A stretch of 64,000 nucleotides of DNA from Polynucleobacter sp. MWH-Svant-W18 (lineage in GTDB: Bacteria > Pseudomonadota > Gammaproteobacteria > Burkholderiales > Burkholderiaceae). Below, in pieces: positions 57,423 to 64,000 of the stretch (its first letter is position 1; the number at the start of each line of letters is the position of its first letter). Made by a program: the position numbers and the translations under genes. The DNA is taken from NCBI RefSeq assembly GCF_018687495.1, contig NZ_CP061293.1:930001-994000 (forward strand). Reading direction: 5' to 3'. The notes beneath the pieces were generated by a model. That model had not been told where the DNA came from, searched no databases, and saw only the letters and a program-made list of their open reading frames with translations.

Positions 57423-57767
57423 TTACTTAGGAACTGCAGGTTTTGTTGGGTCCTGCACTGGAGCGGCTGGAGCAGCTGGGGCTACCACTGGAGCTACGGT
57501 CCCAGAGAGGACGCCAGGACTGACTTCCTTTTTGTTGCCAAGCCAAGTAATTCCCAAAGTGCAAACAAAGAAGATGCCTGCAAAAATCGCGGTAGCGTGG
57601 GATAAAAAGTTAGCAGAACCACTCGCGCCAAATAAGCTGCCTGAAGCGCCAGAACCAAAAGCCGCACCCATATCTGCGCCCTTACCTTGCTGCAACAGCA
57701 CTAGCAGAATCACAGCCAATGCTGAAATTATCTGCAACACGATCAATAAAGTCTTAAGCCATTCCAC
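57423..57767 (-). CDS. secG: Preprotein translocase subunit SecG
   Basis: Two-helix accessory subunit of SecYEG, 114 aa. It has LLIVLQIISALAVILLVLLQQGKGADMGAAFG and GSASGFLF-like glycine/serine run, then a second helix (about 55-75). The proline/alanine tail (about 85-114) is variable. It starts at GTG 57767, GGAG 7 bases upstream; the nearby ATG is out of frame. Lies 22 bases after tpiA. Confidence 0.94.
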   Translation of the reverse strand: MEWLKTLLIVLQIISALAVILLVLLQQGKGADMGAAFGSGASGSLFGASGSANFLSHATAIFAGIFFVCTLGITWLGNKKEVSPGVLSGTVAPVVAPAAPAAPVQDPTKPAVPK

Positions 57768-57789
57768 AATTCATCTCCAAATAAAAAAT

Positions 57790-58548
57790 CTATGCCTGGC
57801 AAATGGCCAAAAATTCCTTGGGGTCCAATGAAGCACCCCCAACTAGTCCACCATCAATATCCGGCATTGCAAACAATTCAACGGCATTATCAGGCTTAAC
57901 ACTGCCGCCGTACAAAATTCCAACGTGAGAAGCAACATCCTCATCAAACTCAGCCAATTGCAGGCGAATTGCCCGATGCATATCTTGTGCCACTTGAGCG
58001 CTGGCAACCTTACCGGTACCAATTGCCCAAACAGGCTCATAGGCAATTAAGCAATCAGCCAATCGGTCTTGCAATACGCTCAATTGCTTTGCAACCTGTC
58101 CACAAACAACTTCAATCTCCCTGCCTGAATTTCGTTCATCAGCAGTTTCACCCACACAAATCACTGGGGTCATTCCACTATCTAATACTTGCAATGCTTT
58201 GGCGGCAATCAATTCATCTACTTCATGCTGCATCTGACGACGCTCTGAATGGCCAACAATGACATAAGTGCAACCCATCTGTTTCAGCATCGAGGCTGCC
58301 ACTTCACCGGTATAAGCGCCAGAGATATGAGCAGACGCATCCTGTGCGCCAAGGCTCAGAAACGCTAAAGAACATTCCTTAATCAAGCTAGCACATTGCG
58401 CTAAATAGGGAAACGGTGGACAAACCGCAAACTTGCGTCCAGAAGGCATGCCACTTTCCATTCCGCGGGCAACGGTCTTGATCCAATCTTCATTACTAGC
58501 AAGATTGCCATTCATTTTCCAGTTGCCGATGACGATCAGTGGGCGCAT
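57790..58548 (-). CDS. tpiA: Triosephosphate isomerase
   Basis: Interconverts dihydroxyacetone phosphate and glyceraldehyde-3-phosphate. The 252-aa TIM barrel has GNWKMNG (Asn/Lys), the catalytic His in YVIVGHSERR, the catalytic Glu in IAYEPVWAIGTG, and GILYGGSVKPDN. Upstream is the quinone oxidoreductase gene (15 bases), downstream secG. Confidence 0.98.
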   Translation of the reverse strand: MRPLIVIGNWKMNGNLASNEDWIKTVARGMESGMPSGRKFAVCPPFPYLAQCASLIKECSLAFLSLGAQDASAHISGAYTGEVAASMLKQMGCTYVIVGHSERRQMQHEVDELIAAKALQVLDSGMTPVICVGETADERNSGREIEVVCGQVAKQLSVLQDRLADCLIAYEPVWAIGTGKVASAQVAQDMHRAIRLQLAEFDEDVASHVGILYGGSVKPDNAVELFAMPDIDGGLVGGASLDPKEFLAICQA

Positions 58549-58563
58549 GATGATGAGAATCTT

Positions 58564-59562
58564 CTAGACAGTGAGAATAATCTTGCCTACATGCTCAGAG
58601 GACTCCATCAAACGATGGGCATCTGCCGCCTGATCAAGCGTAAAAGTTTTGTAAATCACTGGCTTTAATTTGCCAGCATCTAGCAATGGCCAAATACGTG
58701 CATGCAACTGTTGCGTGATTTGCTTCTTGAATGAAACTGGACGTGGGCGCAAGGTCGAGCCAGTGATAGTTAAACGACGACGCAAAATTTGCCCCGTATT
58801 CACTTCCGCTTTTGAACCACCCATGATCGCAATGATCACAATACGGCCATCATCTGCCAAGCAATCAATCTCACGCTGTACATAGGCACCAGTCACCATA
58901 TCGAGCACGACGTTGACGCCTTTACCATCAGTTGCTTTTTTAATTTCTTCTACAAAGTCTTGAGTCTTGTAGTTAATTGCTAAATCAGCGCCTAATTCAA
59001 GGCAAGCAGCGCACTTTTCATCGGTACCTGCTGTTACAAATACTTTATGACCTAAAGCCTTAGCAATCAAAATGGCTGTAACACCAATACCGCTAGATCC
59101 ACCCTGAACCAGTAAGGTTTCACCCTCAGACAATTCACCACGCATGAAGACATTGCTCCAAACGGTATAAAAAGTTTCAGGTAATGATGCGGCCTCTTGA
59201 TCTGTAAAACCTTTTGGATAAGGCAAGCACTGAGCAATGGGGGCTGTACACAATTCTGCATAGCCGCCACCTTGCACCAAGGCACATACCTTATCGCCAA
59301 TTTTGAGACCAAAAAGATTATCAGCATGCGATAGATCACCACCAACGATCTCACCAGCCACTTCCAATCCTGGGATATCAGATGCACCTGCAGGCACTGG
59401 GTAATGGCCTTTACGCTGCAATACATCTGGGCGGTTAATGCCAGCTGCAATCACCTTAATGAGAACCTCGCCAGTTCCCGCAGCAGGAGCCACTGGATCT
59501 GGACGAGTGGCTGACACCAGCATTTCTGGTGCGCCAAATTCTTTGATTTCCATTACGCGCAT
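58564..59562 (-). CDS. NAD(P)H-quinone oxidoreductase of the zeta-crystallin family
   Basis: A medium-chain dehydrogenase/reductase, 332 aa, without zinc ligands. It has the quinone oxidoreductase signature ADNLFGLKIGDKVCALVQGGGYAE, LVQGGSSGIGVTAILIAKALGHKVF (NADPH fold) and ITGSTLRPRPVSFKKQI. It may reduce quinones or enoyl compounds; substrate unknown. Located between pnp and tpiA, 33 bases after pnp. Confidence 0.9.
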   Translation of the reverse strand: MRVMEIKEFGAPEMLVSATRPDPVAPAAGTGEVLIKVIAAGINRPDVLQRKGHYPVPAGASDIPGLEVAGEIVGGDLSHADNLFGLKIGDKVCALVQGGGYAELCTAPIAQCLPYPKGFTDQEAASLPETFYTVWSNVFMRGELSEGETLLVQGGSSGIGVTAILIAKALGHKVFVTAGTDEKCAACLELGADLAINYKTQDFVEEIKKATDGKGVNVVLDMVTGAYVQREIDCLADDGRIVIIAIMGGSKAEVNTGQILRRRLTITGSTLRPRPVSFKKQITQQLHARIWPLLDAGKLKPVIYKTFTLDQAADAHRLMESSEHVGKIILTV

Positions 59563-59595
59563 AAGAGCTTCTCGCTTGTACTAGAGGATCAATGC

Positions 59596-61776
59596 TTAAG
59601 CTGTTTCGTCTGTAGCAGGAGCAACTTCAGCAACTGTCTCTGCATTTGCATCAGATGCACCAGCTAAAGGAGCAATTGTGCCACCCTCATCTGCCATCGC
59701 AGCTTTGAGAGACAAGCGCAAACGACCGCGCTCATCAGCAGCCAACAACTTCACACGAACCACTTGGCCTTCTGCCAAATAGTCTTTCACTTCTTTTACG
59801 CGCTCATTAGAGATTTCAGAGATGTGCAAGAGACCATCTTTGCCAGGAAGAATGTTTACCAAAGCACCGAATTCGAGCAACTTCACTACTGGACCTTCGT
59901 AGATTTTGCCAACTTCAGCTTCAGCAGTAATACCTTCGATGCGGGCCTTGGCTTCTGCCATACCTTCAGCACTGGTAGATGCAATGGTTACAGTACCGTC
60001 ATCTTTGATATCGATGCTGCAACCCGTTTCTTTAGTCAAGGCTTGGATAGTTGCGCCGCCTTTACCAATCACTTCACGAATCTTATCTGGGTGAATCTTG
60101 AATGACACCATGCGTGGAGCATGAGCAGACAATTCGGTGCGAACTGAACCCATTGCTTCTTGCATTTTGCTCAAGATGTGCAAACGACCTTCTTTAGCTT
60201 GTGCCAAGGCCACTTGCATAATTTCTTTAGTAATGCCTTGAACCTTAATGTCCATCTGAAGTGCAGTAATACCATTCGCAGTACCCGCTACTTTAAAGTC
60301 CATATCGCCCAGGTGATCTTCGTCACCCAAGATATCAGTCAACACAGCAAAACGATTGCCGTCAAGGATCAAGCCCATTGCTACACCTGCAACGTGCGCT
60401 TTTACTGGAACACCAGCATCCATCATGGCTAAACAGCCACCACAAACAGAAGCCATTGAAGAAGATCCATTCGACTCAGTGATTTCTGAAACAACACGGA
60501 TGCTGTATGCAAAATCTTCTGGGCTTGGCAGAACTGGAATCAATGCACGTTTAGCCAAACGACCGTGACCAATTTCACGGCGCTTAGGGCTGCCTACGCG
60601 GCCAGTTTCACCGGTAGCAAACGGAGGCATGTTGTAGTGGAACATGAAACGATCGCGGTACTCACCTTCGAGCGCATCGATGATTTGCTCATCACGGGCA
60701 GTACCCAAGGTCGCAACTACCAATGCTTGAGTTTCACCACGGGTAAACAATGCTGAGCCGTGGGTACGTGGCAATACGCCGTTACGAATTTCGATTGGAC
60801 GAACAGTGCGTGTATCGCGGCCATCAATCCGTGGCTCACCATTCAAAATCTGGCTACGCACAATCTTCGCTTCGATTTCAAACATGATGTCGCTAACAGC
60901 AACAGCATCTACTTCACCTTCTTCAGATAATTTAGCCAAAACTTCTTTAGAAATTTCTTTGAGCTTGTCTGAACGAGCGCCCTTTTGACGAATCTGATAT
61001 GCCTCACGCAATGGCGCTTCAGCCAAAGCAGTTACCTTAGCAATGAATGGCTCATCTTTAGGAGCAGCTTGCCAGTCCCATTCAGGTTTACCAGCTTCAC
61101 GTACTAGATCATTAATCGCATTAATCGCTGTTTGCATTTGGTCGTGACCATACACAACTGCACCCAACATGACTTCTTCAGAAAGTTGATTGGCTTCAGA
61201 TTCCACCATCAATACAGCAGCTTGTGTGCCAGCAACAATCAAATCGAGCTCGCTAGTAGCTTGTTCTGTACGGGTTGGGTTCAAAAGGTATTGACCATTT
61301 GCATAACCAACGCGCGCCGCGCCAACTGGACCAGCAAAAGGAATGCCAGAAACAGCCAAGGCTGCAGAAGCAGCAATCAATGCTGGAATATCAGCTGGGA
61401 CGTCTGGGTTAATAGACAACACATGCACTACAACCTGCACTTCATTCAAGAAGCCCTCTGGGAACAAAGGACGTAATGGACGATCGATCAAACGGGAGAT
61501 CAATGTCTCACCTTCAGATGGACGACCTTCACGGCGGAAGAAACCACCAGGGATCTTGCCTGCTGCGTATGTCTTTTCTAAATAATCCACTGTTAGTGGG
61601 AAAAAGGATTGGCCAGGCTTTGCTGACTTAGAGGCAACTACGGTGCCCATTACCACTGTGTCATCCACATTAACGATCACAGCGCCACCAGATTGGCGAG
61701 CAATCTCACCAGTTTCCATTGTTACTTGATGATTGCCCCATTGAAAACTCTTCACTGCTTTTTTAAACATTGTCAT
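59596..61776 (-). CDS. pnp: Polyribonucleotide nucleotidyltransferase (PNPase)
   Basis: 3'-5' phosphorolytic exoribonuclease of the degradosome. The 726-aa protein has two RNase PH-like domains (about 1-215 and 300-540), a KH domain with [16 protein letters not shown], and an S1 domain ([35 protein letters not shown]). I start at ATG 61776, 6 bases after GGAGAAG; the GTG at 61800 lies before that site. It ends with an acidic/alanine tail. The leader carries two hairpins that fit autoregulation. Confidence 0.97.
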   Translation of the reverse strand: MTMFKKAVKSFQWGNHQVTMETGEIARQSGGAVIVNVDDTVVMGTVVASKSAKPGQSFFPLTVDYLEKTYAAGKIPGGFFRREGRPSEGETLISRLIDRPLRPLFPEGFLNEVQVVVHVLSINPDVPADIPALIAASAALAVSGIPFAGPVGAARVGYANGQYLLNPTRTEQATSELDLIVAGTQAAVLMVESEANQLSEEVMLGAVVYGHDQMQTAINAINDLVREAGKPEWDWQAAPKDEPFIAKVTALAEAPLREAYQIRQKGARSDKLKEISKEVLAKLSEEGEVDAVAVSDIMFEIEAKIVRSQILNGEPRIDGRDTRTVRPIEIRNGVLPRTHGSALFTRGETQALVVATLGTARDEQIIDALEGEYRDRFMFHYNMPPFATGETGRVGSPKRREIGHGRLAKRALIPVLPSPEDFAYSIRVVSEITESNGSSSMASVCGGCLAMMDAGVPVKAHVAGVAMGLILDGNRFAVLTDILGDEDHLGDMDFKVAGTANGITALQMDIKVQGITKEIMQVALAQAKEGRLHILSKMQEAMGSVRTELSAHAPRMVSFKIHPDKIREVIGKGGATIQALTKETGCSIDIKDDGTVTIASTSAEGMAEAKARIEGITAEAEVGKIYEGPVVKLLEFGALVNILPGKDGLLHISEISNERVKEVKDYLAEGQVVRVKLLAADERGRLRLSLKAAMADEGGTIAPLAGASDANAETVAEVAPATDETA

Positions 61777-61824
61777 TCTGATCTTCTCCAAATTGTTCAC
61801 ACAAGACTCACATGAGGATTGCGC

Positions 61825-61940
61825 TTGTCGTGGGATAAAGCAGTGTCACGACAACACTGGAGCGTTTAAAGATTACAAGGGATGTCATTCCAGGGAGACT
61901 CTGATCAATACTCAGAAACTCATTGGAATGACACGATCCC
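61825..61940 (-). promoter_or_regulatory. Structured pnp leader: two hairpins
   Basis: TTGTCGTG/CACGACAA (61825-61854) and TGTCATTCCA/TGGAATGACA (61883-61892 with 61924-61933, flanked by GGGA/TCCC pairing) are perfect inverted repeats in the untranslated region before pnp. E. coli pnp is controlled by RNase III cleavage of a leader hairpin followed by PNPase binding. By analogy these may serve the same role; that is inference. Confidence 0.6.
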
Positions 61941-61973
61941 CTACACAAATAATCTACAAGCGCCCAAAAAAAC

Positions 61974-62028
61974 ATGCCATCTGCTTAAGACTGATTCTGC
62001 GAAGAAACAACCCTAAGATAGATGGCAT
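61974..62028 (-). terminator. Rho-independent terminator of rpsO
   Basis: On the minus strand AGATGGCAT-region pairs perfectly with ATGCCATCT (62020-62028 with 61974-61982), extended by CTTA/TAAG, and is followed by GTTTTTTT. It lies 17 bases after the rpsO stop and separates rpsO from pnp, though read-through is likely, as in E. coli. Confidence 0.8.
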
Positions 62029-62044
62029 TGCATACCGATAAGAA

Positions 62045-62314
62045 TTACTTACGGAGACCTAATTTCTCAATCAATGCGCGATAGCGATCCAAATCTTTGC
62101 CCTTGAGGTAATCCAAGAGGCGACGGCGACGTGAAACCATCTTCAACAAGCCACGACGGCTGTGATGATCTTTAGCGTTAGCCTTGAAATGGGGGGTTAA
62201 TTCATTGATGCGGGCTGTAAGCAATGAAACTTGAACTTCAGGGCTACCCGTATCGTTTGCGCTGCGCGCGTTGTCTTTGACGATTTCCGCCGTTTTAATA
62301 TCAGCAACTGCCAT
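62045..62314 (-). CDS. rpsO: 30S ribosomal protein S15
   Basis: Primary binding protein of 16S rRNA, 89 aa, the normal family length. It shows the family core [51 protein letters not shown] in parts such as TGSPEVQV and [11 protein letters not shown] 62314 is preceded by AGGAG with 8 bases spacing; an upstream in-frame start at 62377 is not used. It is the usual neighbour of pnp. Confidence 0.98.
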   Translation of the reverse strand: MAVADIKTAEIVKDNARSANDTGSPEVQVSLLTARINELTPHFKANAKDHHSRRGLLKMVSRRRRLLDYLKGKDLDRYRALIEKLGLRK

Positions 62315-62523
62315 TTTTAATACTCCTAACTTGCGAACACATGAGCTTTCACCCAATTTGTGTCGTGCGATTAACAAAAATAAAACAAAAAAGCTTTATA
62401 AATCAAAGCCCTCGAATTGTAGCAGATGAGGACTGCAAACTAAGAGCCTACTTTGAAATATTGGTATGCTCTAGCAATCCATTGTAGTCAAATAAATAAA
62501 ATATCCATATAAATCAATATCTT

Positions 62524-63126
62524 ATGAAAATCTATCCAATTCTGCGTACTTTCCTCGCCTTGGTTATATTGGGTTTAGGCTTAAATCAAGCCACATATGC
62601 CCAATTCTCAAACCCTTTTAGCTCAGACAAAACGGTTGCCCAACAAAGGCAAGACATCCTCAAAAAGAATGACGAAATTCTGCAACATCTCTACAAGATG
62701 AGGCCAAAAGTAAAAGAGCTAATTGACCAGTCACCTGGATATGCCACCTTTAGTAACTTTGGTATGAAGATTTTGATTGCAGGTGGCGGCACTGGGACTG
62801 GAGTAGTGATTAATCAACGTACTAAAAAGCCGGTATTCATGGATATGGCTGAGGTTCAAGCGGGACTTGGCTTGGGAATTAAGTCATTCCAAAATATTTT
62901 TATCTTCCAAACCGAAGCTGCGCTCAATGACTTTGTTGACTCTGGCTGGACTTTTGGTGGACAGGTCACCGCTGCAGCTAAATACGATAAAAATGGTGAT
63001 GCCTTTCAAGACGCTGTTAGCGTAGCGCCTGGTGTCTTGATGTATCAGCTCACTGATGCAGGCCTTGCTGCTGAGATCACTGGCAAGGGCACTAAATACT
63101 ACAAAGATTCCGAACTAAATAAGTAA
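62524..63126 (+). CDS. YSC84-related (SYLF domain) lipid-binding protein
   Basis: A 200-aa exported protein with a signal peptide (about 1-26, cleavage after TYA). The SYLF core follows: KVKELIDQSPGYATFSNFGMKILIAGGGTGTGVV, FMDMAEVQAGLGLGIKSFQNIFIFQTEAALNDF and the late GVLMYQLTDAGLAAEITGKGTKYYKD. SYLF domains bind phosphoinositide-type lipids in eukaryotes; the bacterial role is unknown. It converges with leuA. Confidence 0.87.
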   Translation: MKIYPILRTFLALVILGLGLNQATYAQFSNPFSSDKTVAQQRQDILKKNDEILQHLYKMRPKVKELIDQSPGYATFSNFGMKILIAGGGTGTGVVINQRTKKPVFMDMAEVQAGLGLGIKSFQNIFIFQTEAALNDFVDSGWTFGGQVTAAAKYDKNGDAFQDAVSVAPGVLMYQLTDAGLAAEITGKGTKYYKDSELNK

Positions 63127-63131
63127 GCACT

Positions 63132-63172
63132 CAGATGACGCGAATAGCCGCGATAGCTTATGGCGTCATCTG
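63132..63172. terminator. Hairpin between the SYLF gene and leuA
   Basis: CAGATGACGC (63132-63141) pairs perfectly with GCGTCATCTG (63163-63172). The second arm lies in the last codons of leuA. No T-run follows on either side, so a terminator role is only probable. Confidence 0.45.
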
Positions 63173-64000
63173 TGCATTGAGCTTGGCTTGACTAGGATCA
63201 TGCAATTTATTTAAGGCTGATAAATAGGCCTTAGCCGATGCAGCAATGATGTCAGGATCTGTGCCAACGCCATTCACAATGCGGCCTCCTTTTGCTAAAC
63301 GCACTGTCACTTCACCTTGGGACTGCGTACCAGAGGTAATCGCGTTTACGGAATAGAGCAACTGCTCTGCCCCACTTTTGGCGATCTCTTCAATAGCATT
63401 CAAGCTTGCGTCTACTGGGCCATTACCTTCTGCTTCTGAGCTGACTTCTGTATTGCCCATCCGGAAAGTGACCCGTGACTTTGGACGCTCACCTGTTTCT
63501 GAGTGCTGACTCAAAGAAATGAAGTGGTAATGCTCACCCTCTTCTGCCGCTGCAGAATCAGACATGATGGCGATGATGTCTTCATCAAAGATTTCGGCTT
63601 TTTGATCTGCCAAGGCCTTGAATCTTGCAAATGCTTCATTTAACTCCGCCTCTGCCTCAACCGTAATACCCAACTCATGTAAACGTTGCTTGAAAGCATT
63701 ACGCCCAGACAATTTACCCAAGACGATTTTGTTTGTAGACCAACCTACATCTTCAGCGCGCATAATTTCATAGGTTTCGCGGTTCTTCAAAATACCATCT
63801 TGATGGATGCCGGAAGCATGGGCAAAGGCATTAGCACCAACAACAGCCTTATTCGGTTGCACCACAAAGCCGGTTATTTGAGAAACCAATTTGGATGCTG
63901 GAACTATCTGCGTAGCGTCAATTCCGCAGACCATATCAAAATAATCCTTACGGGTACGCAAGGACATCACAATCTCTTCCAAGGCAGTGTTTCCAGCTCT
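63158..64000 (-). CDS. leuA: 2-isopropylmalate synthase, C-terminal part (cut by the right edge)
   Basis: First committed enzyme of leucine synthesis. The 280 visible codons run from [20 protein letters not shown] through [28 protein letters not shown] (the metal/active-site HxSGIHQDG) and [13 protein letters not shown] into the C-terminal allosteric domain ([46 protein letters not shown]). The frame is open to base 64000, so the N-terminal catalytic barrel lies outside. Length of the missing part cannot be measured here. Confidence 0.97.
   Translation of the reverse strand, partial: RAGNTALEEIVMSLRTRKDYFDMVCGIDATQIVPASKLVSQITGFVVQPNKAVVGANAFAHASGIHQDGILKNRETYEIMRAEDVGWSTNKIVLGKLSGRNAFKQRLHELGITVEAEAELNEAFARFKALADQKAEIFDEDIIAIMSDSAAAEEGEHYHFISLSQHSETGERPKSRVTFRMGNTEVSSEAEGNGPVDASLNAIEEIAKSGAEQLLYSVNAITSGTQSQGEVTVRLAKGGRIVNGVGTDPDIIAASAKAYLSALNKLHDPSQAKLNAQMTP

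Noticed and set aside
57340..57831. 163-codon plus-strand frame over secG and tpiA
   Set aside because: Antisense shadow of secG and of the end of tpiA, whose identities are certain.
1..64000. Mobile element, CRISPR array or prophage
   Set aside because: No transposase, integrase, recombinase or phage protein, and no direct-repeat array, was seen on either strand.

Overview
The window looks like the chromosome of a freshwater betaproteobacterium of the Burkholderiaceae, most like Polynucleobacter. This rests on gene order (glmM-folP-ftsH-rlmE-yhbY-greA-carBA; tpiA-secG-tRNA-Leu-nuoA to nuoN; pnp-rpsO), a Bug-type tripartite-tricarboxylate receptor, PrpE-type propionyl-CoA synthetase, DUF4149 next to greA, moderate GC, and very short intergenic gaps. 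The assignment is inferred from protein recognition; no search was run. No rRNA, CRISPR array, IS element, prophage or plasmid gene was seen.

Layout. 1-1305 is a small accessory edge: a partial minus-strand gene, a 30-codon minus-strand ORF with two hairpins behind it, an MgtC-family membrane protein, and a 66-aa protein with a lysine tail. 1332-7949 (minus) is the phosphate operon pstS-pstC-pstA-pstB-phoU-phoB-phoR, with a Pho box before pstS and an intercistronic hairpin after it. 8094-13521 is an accessory block: a CorA/ZntB transporter, an unknown 139-aa protein coupled to an exported metallophosphoesterase, an alpha/beta hydrolase, a SixA-like phosphatase, a 58-aa paralogue of the lysine-tailed protein, a GNAT acetyltransferase and a 54-aa basic protein. 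Several minus-strand genes here have Pho-box-like 11-bp-period repeats upstream; the best is three tandem repeats before the GNAT gene.

13534-24764 is core: glmM, folP, ftsH, rlmE, yhbY (plus strand), DUF4149, greA, carB, carA. 24995-35617 holds prpE, mltD and gloB (minus) facing a methyltransferase, rnhA, an MdtA/MdtC-like RND pump and dnaQ (plus). This is the enterobacterial mltD-gloB-yafS-rnhA-dnaQ cluster with an RND pump placed between rnhA and dnaQ. 35631-42524 is metabolic: a tartrate/D-malate dehydrogenase-like enzyme, a SprT-like zinc protein, a Bug receptor, an Old Yellow Enzyme, mmsA, DUF1178 and a Nudix hydrolase. 42643-57142 is the complete 14-gene respiratory complex I operon (nuoA to nuoN, minus). 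57252-64000 carries tRNA-Leu(GAG), secG, tpiA, a quinone oxidoreductase, pnp with a structured leader, rpsO with a clear terminator, a YSC84/SYLF protein, and the C-terminal part of leuA running off the right edge.

Most of the window is ordinary core genome. The most unusual signal is a candidate Pho-linked gene set between pstS and glmM: small lysine-tailed proteins (two paralogues, one on each side of the pst-pho operon), a GNAT enzyme and neighbours, with PhoB-type repeats upstream. The repeats and the paralogy are visible in the sequence; the regulation and any shared function are inference.
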